This document shows positions 1-6,387 of a stretch of 6,714 nucleotides of DNA, one piece after another. Position numbers and translations under genes: made by a program. Where the stretch lies: positions 1-6,714 of the forward strand of contig JACDCP010000182.1 of assembly GCA_013817465.1 (NCBI GenBank), written 5' to 3'. This DNA comes from Gammaproteobacteria bacterium (GTDB lineage Bacteria; Pseudomonadota; Gammaproteobacteria; Steroidobacterales; JACDCP01). The notes under the pieces are model-generated. The model was given only the letters and a program-made list of their open reading frames with translations. It made no database searches and was not told the DNA's origin. The stretch's first letter is position 1, and each line of letters starts with the position of its first letter.

Positions 1-437
1 TGCGGGAACAGACGCCGGTCTTCGCGATCGGCGGCAGTCCATTCGTCGAGCACCGCGCGCTCGATGCGGCGAATGGCTTCCTCCTCCGGTATGCAGGTGT
101 CCGTGACCCGATTCAGATGCCGTGCGAGCAGCTTCTCCTCGTCCGCGGCTGTGAGATTCCGGTAGCCGGGAATGCGCACGTAATGATCGTGCGCCACGAG
201 GTTGAAAAGATCTTCCTCCAGATTCGCGCCCGTGCAGCAGATGGCGTGCACCTTGTTGCGGCGGATCATTTCGGCGAGCGACAAACCGAGCTCGGCCGTG
301 CTCATGGCGCCCGCGAGGGTGATCAGCATGCGCCCGCCCCTGTCCAGGTGCGCCACATAGCCATCGGCAGCATCGACGAGCGCGGCGCTGTTGAAATGAC
401 GGAAATGGTGGCGGACGAAATCGGCGACGGGGCTCAT
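1..437 (-). CDS. Deoxyhypusine synthase-like protein (partial, N-terminal 145 residues)
   Basis: The reading frame begins with ATG at 437-435 and runs off the left edge, so the C-terminal part is missing. A GGGGGA stretch lies about 10 bases before the start. The translation has the opening typical of bacterial deoxyhypusine-synthase-like proteins: SPVADFVRHHFRHFNSAALV at residues 2-21, LAGAMSTAELG at 41-51, and the NAD-site segment CTGANLEEDLFNLVAHDHY at 68-86 (equivalent to the TAGGVEED region of eukaryotic enzymes). RVTDTCIPEEEAIRR at 110-124 also fits. The eukaryotic family moves the aminobutyl group of spermidine to a lysine of eIF5A. Bacteria lack eIF5A, and some members make homospermidine or other polyamines instead, so the exact reaction is open. 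The catalytic lysine lies beyond the window. It sits 133 bases downstream of aguA on the same strand, which supports a polyamine role. Family assignment is firm; the function is inferred. Confidence 0.9.
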   Translation of the reverse strand, partial: MSPVADFVRHHFRHFNSAALVDAADGYVAHLDRGGRMLITLAGAMSTAELGLSLAEMIRRNKVHAICCTGANLEEDLFNLVAHDHYVRIPGYRNLTAADEEKLLARHLNRVTDTCIPEEEAIRRIERAVLDEWTAADREDRRLFP

Positions 438-552
438 GGGCAGGCGATCCCCCGAGGACAAAGAGGATGCACCTTAGGCCAAGGCCCGGCCCGGCGCAAG
501 GCTCCGGCGGGGACGAATTCATTCGGCCTTCCCGCATCCCGGCGAAGCGCAT

Positions 553-570
553 GGCCGGTGGCAACCGGCC
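553..570 (-). other. Perfect GC hairpin directly after aguA
   Basis: GGCCGGT (553-559), a four-base loop and ACCGGCC (564-570) form a perfect 7-bp stem. It ends one base before the aguA stop codon, so in the aguA transcript the hairpin forms straight after translation ends. No T run follows on either strand, so a classical intrinsic terminator is not supported. A 3'-end stabiliser, a processing site in an aguA-DHS transcript, or a REP-like element are alternatives. Confidence 0.4.
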
Positions 571-1644
571 CTACACGGCCGGGACCTGCTGCGTGAGGCA
601 GTGGAATGCGCCCAGGCCGACTGTGAGCTTGCGACAGTCGATCGGCACGATGCGACGCGCAGGAAAGCAGTCGCGCAAGACCGCCGCCGCGATTTCGTCG
701 GCGGGATCGTCGTAGACAGGCAGGAGCACCACCGAGTTGGCGATATAAAAGTTCGCATAGCTCGCCGGCAGCCGTTCGCCGCCATGAAACACGGGCGCCG
801 GCATCGGCAGCTCCAGCACGCGCAGGGATTCGCCATCCGCCAGCGTCATGGAAGCGAGCCGCTCGACATTTTCGCGCAGCGGCGTGAAGTTCGCATCGTC
901 CGGATCTGCCTCGACGACGGTCACCACCGTGTCCCGCGACACGAAGCGCGCAAGATCGTCGACGTGGCCGTCGGTGTCGTCGCCCGCAATACCCTGACCG
1001 AGCCAGAGCAGCTTGCGCACGCCGAAGAGCTCGCCGAGGCGTGTCTCGATGTCCGCCCGGCTCATGGCCGGATTGCGGTTCGGATTCAGCAGGCATTGTT
1101 CGGTCGTCAGCAGCGTGCCGTCGCCGTTCGCATCGATCGAGCCGCCTTCGAGAGTCATGCCCGCCGTGAAGCGCGGAATGGCGAGTGCCTCGGCCATGCG
1201 GCGTGGGATGGCATTGTCCAGATCGAAAGGCGGATACTTGCCTCCCCAGGCGTTGAAGCCGCAGTCGACGGCAGCGAGAGGGTCTCCGCGCAGAGATGGC
1301 CGAACGACGAAGATCGCTCCATGATCGCGACACCACGCGTCATTGGTCGGGAACGCATGGAACTCCACGCAGGCGATGTCTGCGCCGGCCAGTTCGAGAC
1401 ATCTGCGCACGCGCACTTCATGTCCGGCATCGAGCACATTGATGCGTACCGTTTCGCCGGCTACGAGCGCCGCGACCGCCCGGGCCATCACCGGCTCGGC
1501 ATGCTCGAAGACCCCGGGCCAGGTCTCCCGGTTGTGCGGCCAGGACAGCCAGGTGGCCTGATGAGGCTCCCATTCCGCCGGCAGCCGATAACCCAGCGAG
1601 CGGGGGGAAACACCCTGAACGTTAATCACGTCCGCGTTCTTCAC
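571..1644 (-). CDS. aguA: Agmatine deiminase (agmatine iminohydrolase)
   Basis: The 357-residue product belongs to the porphyromonas-type peptidyl-arginine deiminase/agmatine deiminase family. These cytoplasmic enzymes hydrolyse agmatine to N-carbamoylputrescine and ammonia in the arginine-decarboxylase route to putrescine. Visible family motifs are WLSWPHNRETWPG (32-44), NDAWCRDHG (101-109), LEGGSID (165-171), TDGHVDDLARF (224-234, with His227) and the C-terminal FHCLTQQ (347-353), in which Cys349 is the expected nucleophile. Length is normal for the family. The start is a GTG at 1644 with only a weak upstream purine stretch. A second in-frame GTG five codons on (1629) is possible, and homology only begins near SLGYRLPAEWEPH (16-28), so the exact start is uncertain. 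N-carbamoylputrescine amidase (aguB) is not in the window. The gene diverges from rfbB and probably shares a transcript with the deoxyhypusine-synthase-like gene. Confidence 0.95.
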   Translation of the reverse strand: MKNADVINVQGVSPRSLGYRLPAEWEPHQATWLSWPHNRETWPGVFEHAEPVMARAVAALVAGETVRINVLDAGHEVRVRRCLELAGADIACVEFHAFPTNDAWCRDHGAIFVVRPSLRGDPLAAVDCGFNAWGGKYPPFDLDNAIPRRMAEALAIPRFTAGMTLEGGSIDANGDGTLLTTEQCLLNPNRNPAMSRADIETRLGELFGVRKLLWLGQGIAGDDTDGHVDDLARFVSRDTVVTVVEADPDDANFTPLRENVERLASMTLADGESLRVLELPMPAPVFHGGERLPASYANFYIANSVVLLPVYDDPADEIAAAVLRDCFPARRIVPIDCRKLTVGLGAFHCLTQQVPAV

Positions 1645-1893
1645 GTAACGGTTCCGTATCGCGGCTTGTGAGTCCGGCCGTGGAGCGGTAAATTAATGCG
1701 GCGCGCGAGCGCTGTATCATCCTCGAAAAGCAACCAAGCCAAGAACATTCCCGGATTATGTCAAACCTCGATCGATCCGTATTGGCTCACAGCAGCTTCT
1801 GACTCATCGCAGAGCCCGCATTCGGCGAGTCGGCCCGTGCTCGTCACAGTGGAATTTCGCTGCCGCGTCGGCTCCGGGACAAGGGAAGAATGA
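1645..1893. other. Divergent intergenic region between aguA and rfbB
   Basis: These 249 bases must carry the promoters for both the leftward aguA unit and the rightward rfbB gene. A possible rightward sigma-70-like pair lies at 1666-1694 and is listed separately. TATCAT at 1715-1720 is a fair -10 match but lacks a convincing -35. On the minus strand, a perfect TTGACA sits at 1764-1759 but no acceptable -10 follows at 16-19 bases. An open frame at 1696-1893 ends exactly at the rfbB start, but it looks non-coding. I see no operator or riboswitch that I can support. Confidence 0.6.
1666..1694 (+). promoter_or_regulatory. Weak candidate sigma-70 promoter for rfbB
   Basis: TTGTGA at 1666-1671 and TAAATT at 1689-1694 are separated by 17 bases. 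Each matches four of six consensus positions. If used, it would give rfbB a 5' leader of roughly 190 bases. The match is weak and could be chance. Confidence 0.2.
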
Positions 1894-2991
1894 ATGACGA
1901 ATAAGACAATAATGATAACCGGCGGGGCTGGATTTATCGGCTCCGAGCTGGTCAGACAGCTCATTGCCGACACCGATTTCTTCGTGGTCAACGTGGACAA
2001 GCTGACCTACGCCGGAAACCTGGCTTCGCTGCAAGAAGTCTCCGATCATCCTCGTTACAAACTGGAGAAAGCCGACATCGGCGATGCCGCGAACATCGGG
2101 AGAATACTTCGCGAGCATGATCCCGCTGCAATCGTTCACCTGGCGGCGGAGTCTCATGTCGACCGCTCTATCGACAGTGCCGCGCCCTTCGTGCAGACGA
2201 ATATCGTCGGAACATTCATTCTGCTGGAGCAGGCCATGCAGTACTGGTCGGCTCTCGGATCGGCTGCCCGCGAGAAATTCCGTTTCCTCCATGTATCGAC
2301 GGACGAAGTCTTCGGTTCGCTGGGCGAGACCGGATTTTTCCACGAATCGAGCCCGTACCGGCCGAGCTCGCCGTATTCAGCCAGCAAGGCCGCATCGGAC
2401 CATCTGGCGCGTGCCTGGCACCATACCTGGCAATTCCCTGTTTTGATCACCAATTGTTCCAATAATTATGGGCCCTGTCAGTATCCGGAAAAGCTCATTC
2501 CGTTGACGATACTCAATGCCCTCGCGGGAAAGACACTGCCTGTCTACGGCCAGGGCCTGAATGTGCGTGACTGGCTGTTCGTCAGCGATCATGTTCGCGC
2601 CTTGCGGCGAGTTCTCGAAGCCGGAACGCCTGGATCGACATACAACGTGGGCGGAAACAGCGAACGGACGAATCTCGACGTTGTGCATGCGATCTGTGAG
2701 CGACTCGACGAGTTGCTGCCGAATTCGCCGCACAGACCGCACGCGTCGCTGATCTCTTTTGTCAAAGACCGGCCGGGTCACGATCTGCGGTATGCAATCG
2801 ACGCCACCAGGATAAGAAGCGAGCTCGGCTGGATGCCGGAAGAAACGTTCGATTCCGGGATCGGCAGGACCGTGGAGTGGTATCTCGAGAACCGGAACTG
2901 GTGGCGGCGCATACGCCCGGAAAAGCAGCACAACAGGAAACTTCGGCGCAAGGGATTCGATGCGTATCCGGCATCGCTGGCCTCCGGCTAG
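1894..2991 (+). CDS. rfbB: dTDP-glucose 4,6-dehydratase
   Basis: The 365-residue product is an extended short-chain dehydrogenase of the RmlB/RfbB family. It converts dTDP-glucose to dTDP-4-keto-6-deoxyglucose in the cytoplasm, the committed step to dTDP-rhamnose and other deoxysugars. Visible features are the NAD-binding GGAGFIGS (10-17), DKLTYAGNL (35-43), LAAESHVDRSI (83-93), the catalytic STDEVFG (135-141; Thr136, Asp137, Glu138), the YxxxK pair Tyr161/Lys165 in YSASK, NCSNNYGPCQYPEK (187-200), RDWLFVSDH (225-233) and RPGHDLRYAID (293-303). The ATG at 1894 follows a good AAGGGAAG ribosome site at 1881-1888; an ATG four bases earlier leads at once to a stop. The C-terminal 25 residues form a basic tail (from RPEKQHNRK) unlike the usual RmlB ending, and an inverted repeat starts on the stop codon. 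No rmlA, rmlC or rmlD is in the window. A 434-bp gap separates it from epsE, so it is probably transcribed independently. Confidence 0.95.
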   Translation: MTNKTIMITGGAGFIGSELVRQLIADTDFFVVNVDKLTYAGNLASLQEVSDHPRYKLEKADIGDAANIGRILREHDPAAIVHLAAESHVDRSIDSAAPFVQTNIVGTFILLEQAMQYWSALGSAAREKFRFLHVSTDEVFGSLGETGFFHESSPYRPSSPYSASKAASDHLARAWHHTWQFPVLITNCSNNYGPCQYPEKLIPLTILNALAGKTLPVYGQGLNVRDWLFVSDHVRALRRVLEAGTPGSTYNVGGNSERTNLDVVHAICERLDELLPNSPHRPHASLISFVKDRPGHDLRYAIDATRIRSELGWMPEETFDSGIGRTVEWYLENRNWWRRIRPEKQHNRKLRRKGFDAYPASLASG

Positions 2992-3053
2992 TGTGGTGTC
3001 CCGTAACTGAATGCTGACGAGAAGGTGAGCAGGATATTTCCGGGACGGCACAC
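2991..3053. repeat. Imperfect 13-bp inverted repeat abutting the rfbB stop
   Basis: GTGTGGTGTCCCG (2991-3003) is mirrored by CGGGACGGCACAC (3041-3053). Eleven of 13 positions pair, with two adjacent central mismatches and a 37-base spacer. The left arm starts on the last base of the rfbB TAG stop. No T run follows the right arm, so it is not an obvious intrinsic terminator. It could be a small insertion-sequence scar or a MITE-like element, although I see no flanking target duplication. A structured 3' end of the rfbB transcript is the other main reading. Confidence 0.45.
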
Positions 3054-3425
3054 CGGCGCGCCGTTGAAACTCTGCCGGCAGCGGGCCGGGCGACGCCGGG
3101 TTGCGACGCAAAATCTGGTACCTTAACGAGGAATCGTTCACGGCAGCCGGAAAGATGCGGAGCCGCGGCGGCCTCGCCCAACGATCCGAAAGCGATGGCG
3201 AGGACCTTGCCGTACCCGCCACGGTCAGGGAATTCTTGCTGGCGTGCGACATCGGCATTATTCTTGACGTCAGTCACAGGGGCGTTGTCTGCAGGGACTG
3301 CGGGCCGAAAACGTCGATTCCATCACGTGTTTTGCGGTTGTTCGGTAGTAAAATCCTGTTTCGCTGCCTGCGCTACGGGCGCAGCGGCTTTCTTCGATCA
3401 GCGGATGGAGGCTCGTTGGACTCTC
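2992..3425 (+). other. 434-bp intergenic region upstream of epsE
   Basis: I find no supportable gene here. It holds the inverted repeat at its left end, a 10-bp palindrome CGGCGCGCCG at 3054-3063 and an 8-bp palindrome TGACGTCA at 3265-3272. A weak promoter-like pair, TTGCTG (3236-3241) and TATTCT (3259-3264), is spaced by 17 bases. TAAAAT at 3349-3354 resembles a -10 box but lacks a -35. Close to epsE, two mutually exclusive 6-bp stems can form: CTGCGC (3368-3373) with GCGCAG (3379-3384), or CGCTGC (3362-3367) with GCAGCG (3381-3386). The epsE frame stays open upstream to 3195, but that extension has no family resemblance and would bury the signal peptide. I found no sigma-54 -24/-12 pair by eye. 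Confidence 0.6.
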
Positions 3426-4232
3426 ATGAGACGAACTCTGATTCATAGTTGGCTGGCAGTTCTGTTGATCTGCGTTGCCGGGCCCGCTCTCGCTCAGGAC
3501 ATCACGTTGGGGGCCGGAGACGTCGTCAGGATTTCGGTCTATGGCCAGAGCGATCTCGATACGGTCGCTCGCATCACGAATGAAGGGGACATCAGCTTTC
3601 CTCTGGTCGGCGAAGTGCAGATCGCCGGGCTGACGGCCAGGCAGGCGGAAGTCACGCTGGCCCGGCTGCTGTCGGAGGGAAATTTCGTCAGGAATCCGCA
3701 GGTGGGACTGTTTATCGAGCAGAGAAGCACCGCCGAACGAGACGCCGTCACGATTCTGGGTCAGGTAAATCGTCCTGGCAGATACGCTGTGGAAGCGATA
3801 TCCGACGCAGGCGCGGAAACTATCGTGGGCCTCATTGCGCTGGCCGGAGGCGTCCAGGATGACGCAGCCGATCACTTGATTCTCACGCGCGAAGAGGAGG
3901 GCGAGAACACGACCTACAGAGTGGATCTGGTGGCGCTTCTCCGTGCTGGCGACGTCAGTCAGAACCACGCCTTGGATGCGGGCGATATCGTCTTCGCTCC
4001 GCGCATGGACGTCTTCTACATCTATGGGGAAGTGGAGAAACCGGATCGCTATCGGCTGGAAAGGGACATGACGGTGATGCAGGCGATTTCCGTGAGCGGC
4101 GGGCTGACGCAGTTCGGGACAGAAAAAGGTATCCGAATCAAACGCCGGAACCAGGAGGGAGAGATCGTGGACTATCGCGCGAAGCTGACCGATCTACTGC
4201 GCCCGGACGACGTGGTCCATGTCACCAGTTAG
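3426..4232 (+). CDS. epsE: Polysaccharide export protein EpsE
   Basis: The 268-residue product matches the EpsE type of Wza-like polysaccharide export proteins found with Eps/exosortase loci. It should help form the periplasmic and outer-membrane conduit for the exopolysaccharide. ATG at 3426 was chosen because it gives a clean signal peptide: Arg2-Arg3, a hydrophobic core at 9-22, and likely cleavage after ALA (21-23) before Gln24. The frame is open upstream to 3195 and another ATG lies at 3405, so a longer start may be mis-annotated. LGAGDVVRISVYG (28-40) opens the poly-export domain. Two SLBB-type segments follow, around VTILGQVNRPGRY (108-120) and FYIYGEVEKPDRYRLERDMT (197-216). Cys16 lies inside the hydrophobic core in LLIC, a poor lipobox, so I predict a non-lipidated protein, unlike Wza. 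It lies 12 bases before epsF, consistent with co-translation. Confidence 0.92.
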   Translation: MRRTLIHSWLAVLLICVAGPALAQDITLGAGDVVRISVYGQSDLDTVARITNEGDISFPLVGEVQIAGLTARQAEVTLARLLSEGNFVRNPQVGLFIEQRSTAERDAVTILGQVNRPGRYAVEAISDAGAETIVGLIALAGGVQDDAADHLILTREEEGENTTYRVDLVALLRAGDVSQNHALDAGDIVFAPRMDVFYIYGEVEKPDRYRLERDMTVMQAISVSGGLTQFGTEKGIRIKRRNQEGEIVDYRAKLTDLLRPDDVVHVTS

Positions 4233-4244
4233 GCAGGAAAGCCC

Positions 4245-5393
4245 GTGAACCTCAAGCTGTTCCTTCAGATCCTGCGAGCCCGTAAAAAGCTCGTGCTGTT
4301 TGTGCTTGCCGCCACGATAGCGGCCACCGCCCTCCTGACGCTGAACACGCCCAAGGAATATGCGACTTCTACCAGCCTGGTTATCGATTTTCGGGATAGC
4401 GGTCCCTTTGACCAGTCAGGCGTCCCCAGGCAGGCTGCTGCGGATTACCTCATGACGCAGGTCGACATCATCGGCAGCGTGAATGTCGCTTTCAAGGTGC
4501 TGAATCTCCTCGATGAGGAGCATGTTGCGACTCTTGCCCGCGAGTTTGCGGGAAACGACACCAGCCGTGGCGTCCCCCTGGATGACAAGCAGGTCCGGGA
4601 CAAACTGGCGGCGAAATTGCTCGACAACCTGACCGTCGACCCATCGCGGGAAAGCCGGGTCCTGAGCATCCGATTCTCCTCGCCCGATCCGGAGCTGAGC
4701 GCCGCAGTGGCCGATGGCTTTGCGCAGGCTTATATCGAAGCGTCGCTCGAGCTTAACGTGGCGCCGGCCCGCCGTAACGCCGTATGGTTCGACGAACAGC
4801 TCCGGACGCTGCGATCGAGGCTCGAGGAAAAGCAGAACGCGCTCACCGCATACCAGCAGGACAAGGGCATTGTCGCCATCGACGAGCGCCTCGACACGGA
4901 AACGCGGCGCTTCGAGGAGTTGTCGTCGAATCTCGTGGGGGCGCAGTCCAGCACCCTCGACGTCGCAGCACGCCAGCTCGGCCAGCAGCACCCGGAATAC
5001 AAGCGAGCGGTCGAACGCGAGCAATCGATCCAACGGACTCTGGCGCAACAGAAGACCAGGGTCTTCGAGGTGATACAGCAGAGAGACGAGTTGGACCTGC
5101 TCGTGCAGGATGTCGAAAACGCCCGCAAAACATATGATCTTGCCCTTCAGGAATACTATCAGAACAGTATGGAGAGCCAGTTCAATCAGACGAACATAGC
5201 CGTGCTGAACCAGGCTGCCATTCCCACCCGGCCGTCGAGCCCCAACTTGCGTTTCAATCTTGTGCTCGCGGCAATGCTCGGTCTGGTTTTCGGTTTCGGC
5301 CTGGCTTTGGCCGCCGAAGCATTGGCACGAAGAGTGCGCACGGAAGAAGATCTGTCCGACCGCATCGGGGTCCCCGTCCTGATCACTCTGTAA
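4245..5393 (+). CDS. epsF: Chain-length determinant protein EpsF (Wzz-like)
   Basis: The 382-residue inner-membrane protein is a polysaccharide co-polymerase. Such proteins set polymer length with a large periplasmic domain and pair with a tyrosine-kinase-like ATPase. The Wzz domain starts at residue 1. Transmembrane segments lie near 17-35 and 337-360, and the periplasmic part is rich in predicted coiled coil (about 183-230 and 252-305). The proline-rich AAIPTRPSSPN (324-334) precedes the second membrane segment, as is usual in this family. Family markers include ADYLMTQVDIIGS (66-78) and YQQDKGIVAIDERLD (203-217). The start is GTG at 4245, preceded by AGGAAAG at 4235-4241. The protein is shorter than EpsF homologues as I recall them (about 450-470 residues). 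The stretch between residues 230 and 245 looks contracted, and the protein ends soon after the second membrane segment at VPVLITL. The frame is intact. Confidence 0.9.
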   Translation: MNLKLFLQILRARKKLVLFVLAATIAATALLTLNTPKEYATSTSLVIDFRDSGPFDQSGVPRQAAADYLMTQVDIIGSVNVAFKVLNLLDEEHVATLAREFAGNDTSRGVPLDDKQVRDKLAAKLLDNLTVDPSRESRVLSIRFSSPDPELSAAVADGFAQAYIEASLELNVAPARRNAVWFDEQLRTLRSRLEEKQNALTAYQQDKGIVAIDERLDTETRRFEELSSNLVGAQSSTLDVAARQLGQQHPEYKRAVEREQSIQRTLAQQKTRVFEVIQQRDELDLLVQDVENARKTYDLALQEYYQNSMESQFNQTNIAVLNQAAIPTRPSSPNLRFNLVLAAMLGLVFGFGLALAAEALARRVRTEEDLSDRIGVPVLITL

Positions 5394-5423
5394 CCGATGC
5401 GTGGCTCAGTGCAGGATGAAGAC

Positions 5424-5429
5424 GGAGAG
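5424..5429 (+). promoter_or_regulatory. Ribosome binding site deciding the epsG start
   Basis: GGAGAG is followed by six bases and then the ATG at 5436. The earlier in-frame ATG at 5397, only four bases after the epsF stop, has no comparable site. This favours 5436 as the epsG start. Confidence 0.55.
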
Positions 5430-5435
5430 CGCGAT

Positions 5436-6314
5436 ATGAAGGAAATCCTGGAAGTCGAACCTGAAGAGGCAGAGGCCGCGGAGACTGTCGATCAAAGTCT
5501 CGGCAAGCTTCTGTCCGATTCCGGGAAGATCAACAATCGCGACGTCGAGCGGGTGCTGGCGTTCGCGAAGAAAAAGGGTCTGCGTTTCGGCGAGGCGGCC
5601 GTCAAATTGCGCGTCCTGAAGAAGGCGGACGTCGATCATGCGCTTGCGGCTCAATTCGACTATCCGTATATCCGCGAGGGAGACGGCCTGTTCGGCAAAG
5701 AGCTGATCGCGGCCTACAAGCCGTTCACTCCGAAAGTCGAGGCGCTGCGTTCGTTGCGCGTCCAACTGATGCTCGGGAGCTTCAATTCGAGCTCGAATGC
5801 ATTGGCGATCGTGAGCCCCGGGCCAGGCGAAGGGCGCTCCTATATCGCTGCGAATCTTGCGGTCGTGTTCTCGCAGCTCGGAGAGCGCACCTTGCTCATC
5901 GATGCTCATATGCAAAATCCAACCCTGCACAAAATTTTCCGCGTAGAAGATTCGCCCGGGTTGTCTTCAGCGCTGGGAGACCGCACCTCCGGCAAGATCA
6001 GGATCGTCAACATTCCGCAGTTCAAGAATCTCAGCCTGCTGCCTGCCGGCGCCCGCCCCCCCAATCCCGATGAGCTGCTGGCTCGGGATGCCTTCGCGGC
6101 TATCTGCTCGCGCTTCGGCAAGGCCTTCGATGTGGCGTTGATCGACACGCCTCCTGGTGATTCGAGTACTGCAGCGGATTGGGTTGCAGACCGTTGCGGA
6201 AAAGCACTGATCGTCGCGCGCCGGGACGTCACGAGATTCGAAGACGCCCGAACCTTTGTCACACGCATGCGATCGCGTGCCGAGGTCGTGGGCTCGGTCC
6301 TGAACCAATTCTAG
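5436..6314 (+). CDS. epsG: EpsG, tyrosine-kinase-like chain-length partner
   Basis: With the ATG at 5436 the product has 292 residues; the ATG at 5397 would add 13. Residues about 20-80 (SLGKLLSDSGKI to QFDYPYI) resemble the MshEN/GspE N-terminal fold. Residues from about 98 form a MinD/ParA-like ATPase of the bacterial tyrosine kinase type, expected to act in the cytoplasm with EpsF. The EX2RX2R oligomerisation motif is present (Glu102, Arg105, Arg108). The Walker A region is SPGPGEGRSYIAAN (127-140), with Arg134 where classical kinases have Lys; as I recall, Arg is usual in EpsG. Walker A' reads LLIDAHMQNP (153-162): the normal DxD and following Arg are changed to His158 and Gln160. Walker B is ALIDTPP (234-240). 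The C-terminus ends at SVLNQF, with no tyrosine after Tyr136 and so no autophosphorylation cluster. Kinase activity is therefore doubtful; ATP-dependent assembly control of EpsF is plausible. Confidence 0.9.
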   Translation: MKEILEVEPEEAEAAETVDQSLGKLLSDSGKINNRDVERVLAFAKKKGLRFGEAAVKLRVLKKADVDHALAAQFDYPYIREGDGLFGKELIAAYKPFTPKVEALRSLRVQLMLGSFNSSSNALAIVSPGPGEGRSYIAANLAVVFSQLGERTLLIDAHMQNPTLHKIFRVEDSPGLSSALGDRTSGKIRIVNIPQFKNLSLLPAGARPPNPDELLARDAFAAICSRFGKAFDVALIDTPPGDSSTAADWVADRCGKALIVARRDVTRFEDARTFVTRMRSRAEVVGSVLNQF

Positions 6315-6387
6315 ATAGCCGTTATTCGACTCCCAGCAATTTCCAATGCCCTCGCGGGCGCTGGCTCGGGATATTGGGAAAGGCTGC

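Noticed and set aside
434..1336. Minus-strand 300-codon open frame overlapping aguA in another frame
   Set aside because: The translation is strongly Arg/Ala-rich low-complexity sequence typical of an out-of-frame GC-rich shadow.
601..1671. Long plus-strand open frame (356 codons) opposite aguA
   Set aside because: It is antisense to a well-supported aguA with all family motifs, and its translation is rich in Arg and His with no recognisable domain. Long antisense frames are expected in GC-rich DNA.
1696..1893. 65-codon open frame ending exactly one base before the rfbB ATG
   Set aside because: The abutting stop is suggestive of a leader peptide, but the composition is Ser/Arg-rich with no recognisable features and the upstream ribosome site is poor. 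rfbB has its own good site at 1881-1888.
3105..3113. GACGCAAAA, recalling the conserved core of cyclic-di-GMP-I riboswitches
   Set aside because: The required preceding hairpin with a GNRA loop and the GGCAAACC strand are absent, and the downstream GGCAGCCGG is not in a matching fold.
2377..3258. Minus-strand 293-codon open frame across the end of rfbB and the gap
   Set aside because: Most of it is antisense to conserved rfbB sequence, and the part in the gap shows no domain or ribosome site.
3195..3425. Upstream in-frame extension of epsE (77 codons)
   Set aside because: It would place about 77 unrelated residues before a textbook signal peptide, so ATG 3426 is preferred.
3101..3448. 115-codon plus-strand open frame with a TTG start overlapping the epsE start
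   Set aside because: It has no recognisable domain, no clear ribosome site, and overlaps the epsE signal-peptide region in another frame.
3459..3473. Possible lipobox cysteine (Cys16) in EpsE
   Set aside because: The residues before it are Leu-Leu-Ile; Ile at -1 is not accepted in lipoboxes, whereas ALA-Gln at 21-24 is a good signal peptidase I site.
2514..6358. Identical 15-mer CAATGCCCTCGCGGG at 2514-2528 and 6344-6358
   Set aside because: One copy lies inside rfbB coding sequence and the other between epsG and the sulfotransferase. The match does not extend on either side, so chance in GC-rich DNA is the simplest reading.
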